Below are positions 6,199 to 8,145 of a stretch of 8,145 bases of DNA, piece by piece. The number at the start of each line of letters is the position of its first letter. Positions within the stretch are counted from its first letter, which is position 1. Both the position numbers and the translations under genes were made by a program. Source of the DNA: Accumulibacter sp. (lineage in GTDB: Bacteria > Pseudomonadota > Gammaproteobacteria > Burkholderiales > Rhodocyclaceae); assembly GCA_031264825.1 (NCBI GenBank), contig JAISDL010000219.1:1-8145 (forward strand), in the 5' to 3' direction. Below the pieces are notes generated by a model. It searched no databases and was not told the origin of the DNA. It saw nothing but the letters and a program-made list of their open reading frames with translations.

Positions 6199-6873
6199 TC
6201 ACGCGGTTTCTTCGCCCAAGGCTTCCAGACGATTCAACCAGCCGTCGAAATGCGGGCAAGCCGTCCGAACCGCCGCGATGCCGATTTTTTCCAGGAGTGT
6301 CGGGCCATCCGAGGTTTCCTTGTAGCCGCCCGCCAAACGGCGCAAGCACGCTTTCGGATGCGTATCCGCGCCGTGGTCGATCAATTCGGGCGCGCCCGCT
6401 TTCCGCACTGTGGCGCGCAATTCCTCGGCGAGATGCGCCTTGCCGAAATGCGCCTCGACGGTATCCGGTGCGCTGAACAGCCACGCCTCGAATTCATGGA
6501 GCGCCAAAAAAGGAATGAAACGCGGATGCTTCAACTCCAGTGCAAAACGTTCTTGCAACTGCGTGACTTTCTCTCGTGGGTCGTCTACGCCCAAGGTCTC
6601 CGGCAGACCCGGAAAATCTTCCGGCAGCCCATAGAAATCCAGCAGGCAACTGACCCACGCGTCGCTGTCGTGCGTCAGAGGCAAGAGGTTTTGGAGAATC
6701 TGATCCCAATTCGATACGCCGCCGCGAAAGCCGCCGCCGCTCATCAGGCGCTTCGTCCACAGCACGATGGGTGGGTGCACGTATACGCCGTGCCGCGCGA
6801 GATGCGGCGCCAAGGTGCGTTTGACGAAAACTTCTTCGCTCTGACCTTCCACCAGCATCAGAAGCCGCGTCAT
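6199..6873 (-). CDS. DUF4276 protein, TOPRIM-like partner of the ATPase
   Basis: This 224-aa protein of the DUF4276 family is probably the effector or nuclease-like partner of the ATPase encoded just upstream. The start LLMLVEGQSEEVFVKRTLAPHL (5-25) carries the EGxxE of TOPRIM-like folds, with E9 the likely metal-binding glutamate. LLDFYGLPEDFPG (77-89) is the family's second conserved block, with D79 in the place of a TOPRIM aspartate. LALHEFEAWLFS (123-134) is the third block. The ATG at 6873 forms an ATGA overlap with the ATPase stop. An in-frame extension to 6933 exists but lies wholly within the ATPase gene and precedes the conserved core. No signal peptide or membrane segment is visible. 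The family assignment is strong; catalysis and role are inferred from TOPRIM relatives (OLD, PARIS AriB). Confidence 0.85.
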   Translation of the reverse strand: MTRLLMLVEGQSEEVFVKRTLAPHLARHGVYVHPPIVLWTKRLMSGGGFRGGVSNWDQILQNLLPLTHDSDAWVSCLLDFYGLPEDFPGLPETLGVDDPREKVTQLQERFALELKHPRFIPFLALHEFEAWLFSAPDTVEAHFGKAHLAEELRATVRKAGAPELIDHGADTHPKACLRRLAGGYKETSDGPTLLEKIGIAAVRTACPHFDGWLNRLEALGEETA

Positions 6874-7919
6874 GGGCGACCCCCGAATACATTTTTCTCC
6901 CAAAGTTCGCCAACGCTGAAATTCTCCAGCCACATCGCATAATCATCCGAGCACAGCCGACGAAACCGGCTGCCGCGTCCGTCGTGATCGGCGACGATGA
7001 TTTGCTCTACCGGAAAATTGTCGAGCAAGGTCACCGATTGCGTCGCTACCAACACTTGGGTACGTTCGGACGCGGCATCGAGCATTTCGGCCAGAATGCG
7101 AAGGGCGAAGGGATGCAAGCCAAGTTCCGGTTCGTCGAGCAGGATCAGTGCGGGCGGATTCGGTTGCAGCAAGAGCGTGGCGAGGCAGATGAAGCGCAAG
7201 CTGCCGTCGGACAGCGAATACGCGTCGAAATACGCCTCGGAGCCTTTCTGCCGCCATTCCAGCTTGATCTTCTTTTCGTTGAGTTTGCTCGGTGCCAGAA
7301 CGAATCGATCGAAAAACGGCGCGACCAGCCGGACGTGCTCCTCGATACGGCGGAACTGCGCCGAGTGCTTTTCCTGCAACCAGTAGAGATAAGCGGGCAG
7401 ATTGGACGCGTTGGGGCGGAAGAAGCGGTTGTCGTCCAAGTCCGCCGCCTGCTTCGCGGGCGAGGTGTCGGAGGTGTCGTGGAAGTGATAAACGATAAAA
7501 TTTTCCACTTGTAAAAAAACGGGCGGCTCGCGCATCGTCCTGTAGTCCTGCACCACCTCCTTGAACCTGCTTTCCTTGTTTCCGGCGGCGATGGTTTTCG
7601 ACCCGATACGCTCCTCAATAAAAATCAGTGAATCCTGGCTTGGAGCAAGCACGAAACCGTAGGGATATTTTTCCAGCTCGAAATCCAGCGACAGCGCGGG
7701 TGTCGTCTTGCGTCCGTGGAACAGGAAGCGATCCGGCTCGCTGGCGACGTAAAGCTGGAGATTGTGCGTCAGAACCCGCTCAAGCAGACGGAACGCGCCG
7801 ATCAGATTCGACTTGCCCGACCCGTTCGCACCAATGACCACGTTGAGGTCGCCGAGTTTTAGATCGGCGTTCTCGATCGATTTGAAACCCTTGATTTTGA
7901 CTCCCTGCAAGGTTTTCAC
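6870..7919 (-). CDS. AAA_21/OLD-like ABC-type ATPase
   Basis: This cytoplasmic ATPase has 349 aa and an SMC/RecF-like ABC fold. KIKGFKSIENADLKLG opens the fold; Walker A is GANGSGKS (30-37). A central helical insertion (about 115-225) splits the nucleotide-binding halves. The signature-like LSDGSLR is at 236-242, Walker B LILLDEPELGLHP at 258-270, and ATQSVTLLD (292-300) stands where many relatives have a switch histidine. It ends with LWEKNVFGGRP, typical of this ATPase group. The start is the GTG at 7919, preceded by GGGAGG (7925-7930, 5-nt spacing); the open frame reaches 8108, but those 63 residues lack family character. It is coupled downstream to DUF4276 by ATGA. Such ATPases sense damage or phage and control a TOPRIM partner in OLD/PARIS-type systems; that role is inferred here. 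Confidence 0.9.
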   Translation of the reverse strand: MKTLQGVKIKGFKSIENADLKLGDLNVVIGANGSGKSNLIGAFRLLERVLTHNLQLYVASEPDRFLFHGRKTTPALSLDFELEKYPYGFVLAPSQDSLIFIEERIGSKTIAAGNKESRFKEVVQDYRTMREPPVFLQVENFIVYHFHDTSDTSPAKQAADLDDNRFFRPNASNLPAYLYWLQEKHSAQFRRIEEHVRLVAPFFDRFVLAPSKLNEKKIKLEWRQKGSEAYFDAYSLSDGSLRFICLATLLLQPNPPALILLDEPELGLHPFALRILAEMLDAASERTQVLVATQSVTLLDNFPVEQIIVADHDGRGSRFRRLCSDDYAMWLENFSVGELWEKNVFGGRP

Positions 7920-8005
7920 CGTGGCCTCCCAAGTGATTCGCAGATGGAACAAGCCCGCGGGCTTGCCGCCGTCGCGCAGCGGGATTTCTTGCGAGCAGGG
8001 TACAT
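7916..8005 (-). CDS. Possible 29-aa coupled ORF
   Basis: A short ORF starts at an ATG that shares one base with the upstream stop (TGATG) and ends in a TGA that overlaps the ATPase GTG (GTGA). GGAGG (8013-8017) lies 7 nt before the ATG, an excellent ribosome binding site. The predicted peptide is basic and cysteine-containing (Cys10, Cys19, Cys22; starts MYPARKKSRC) and I recognise no family. Two readings fit: a genuine micro-protein, or a coupling device that carries ribosomes from the upstream gene to the ATPase. A remnant of a frameshifted longer gene cannot be excluded. Peptide composition alone does not argue for a real protein; the signals around it do. Confidence 0.35.
   Translation of the reverse strand: MYPARKKSRCATAASPRACSICESLGRPR
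7925..7930 (-). promoter_or_regulatory. Ribosome binding site fixing the ATPase start
   Basis: On the - strand this reads GGGAGG, 5 nt before the GTG at 7919. It supports that GTG over the far-upstream ATG at 8108. Confidence 0.7.
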
Positions 8006-8145
8006 CAGTTTTCCTCCGCTTGCCGGATTTCCGCCCGCACGGCAATTTCCTCGACCAGCGCCGCGATATCGGCATAGCATTGTTGCACATTGCTTTGATG
8101 CGCGCCAATCGCGCCGTCGGCGCTGGTCAGGCTGAACATCGGTTT
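8005..8145 (-). CDS. 3' end of an unidentified gene, possibly ParA-like
   Basis: The last 46 codons of a gene enter from beyond the right edge and stop at 8005-8007. The visible tail contains KPMFSLTSADGAIGAH followed by a helical, acidic end (QQCYADIAALVEEIAVRAEIR and a few more residues). Its composition and helix-like periodicity look like real coding sequence, unlike the overlapping 8108 frame. The DGAIGAH segment reminds me of the C-terminus of some ParA/Soj-family ATPases, but this is recalled resemblance on 46 residues and is weak. It is followed by closely overlapping ORFs on the same strand, so it probably belongs to the same operon as the ATPase and DUF4276 genes. Confidence 0.6.
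   Translation of the reverse strand, partial: KPMFSLTSADGAIGAHQSNVQQCYADIAALVEEIAVRAEIRQAEEN
8013..8017 (-). promoter_or_regulatory. Strong ribosome binding site before the 29-codon ORF
   Basis: On the - strand this reads GGAGG, within the last codons of the partial gene, 7 nt ahead of the ATG at 8005. It is the best-spaced Shine-Dalgarno on the right side of the window and has no other obvious start codon to serve. Confidence 0.5.

Noticed and set aside
7920..8108. 63-residue N-terminal extension of the ATPase from the ATG at 8108
   Set aside because: It overlaps the coding tail of the upstream gene and lacks ATPase-family sequence. The GTG at 7919 has a good ribosome binding site and starts right at the conserved fold.

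Overview
This is a stretch of GC-rich bacterial chromosome with short intergenic gaps, several GTG starts and a 4.5S-type signal recognition particle RNA that lacks an Alu domain. The gene content (rimO, qor, mtfA-like, EamA permease) fits a Gram-negative bacterium. The sequence alone does not fix the phylum. The heptanucleotide/hairpin repeats at the left edge vaguely recall repeats of some GC-rich environmental lineages (Planctomycetota and relatives) and the STRR repeats of cyanobacteria, but this is an impression, not a placement.

Layout. Positions 1-320 carry no gene and consist of a composite repeat. Three copies of a unit (GC-rich hairpin, then a run of 7-bp CTGAT/CTGTC-type heptamers) lie on the + strand, and an inverted heptamer run sits at 1-28. 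The last heptamer runs directly into a probable extended -10 promoter for the SRP RNA (about 334-432), which ends in a short T-run. Then come, on the + strand, rimO (525-1886), a D-2-hydroxyglutarate/D-lactate dehydrogenase-like flavoenzyme (1877-3280, overlapping rimO by 10 nt) and, after a 76-nt gap holding a perfect 10-bp inverted repeat, a quinone oxidoreductase gene (3357-4337).

The rest of the window is on the - strand. An mtfA-like M90 peptidase gene (4327-5124) converges on qor with an 11-nt overlap and lies 3 nt downstream of an EamA-family permease gene (5128-6048). The permease gene has a perfect TATAAT upstream. Further right is a tightly coupled cassette, in transcription order: the 3' end of an unidentified gene (8005-8145, running off the window), a possible 29-codon ORF (7916-8005), an AAA_21/OLD-like ATPase (6870-7919) and a DUF4276 TOPRIM-like protein (6199-6873). 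These are joined by TGATG, GTGA and ATGA overlaps.

The left and middle genes look like ordinary housekeeping and metabolic functions. The right-hand ATPase + DUF4276 pair has the architecture of an anti-phage or genome-integrity module (compare the ATPase/TOPRIM pairing of PARIS and OLD-type systems) and is the most interesting content. Its defence role is inferred from family and arrangement, not demonstrated.
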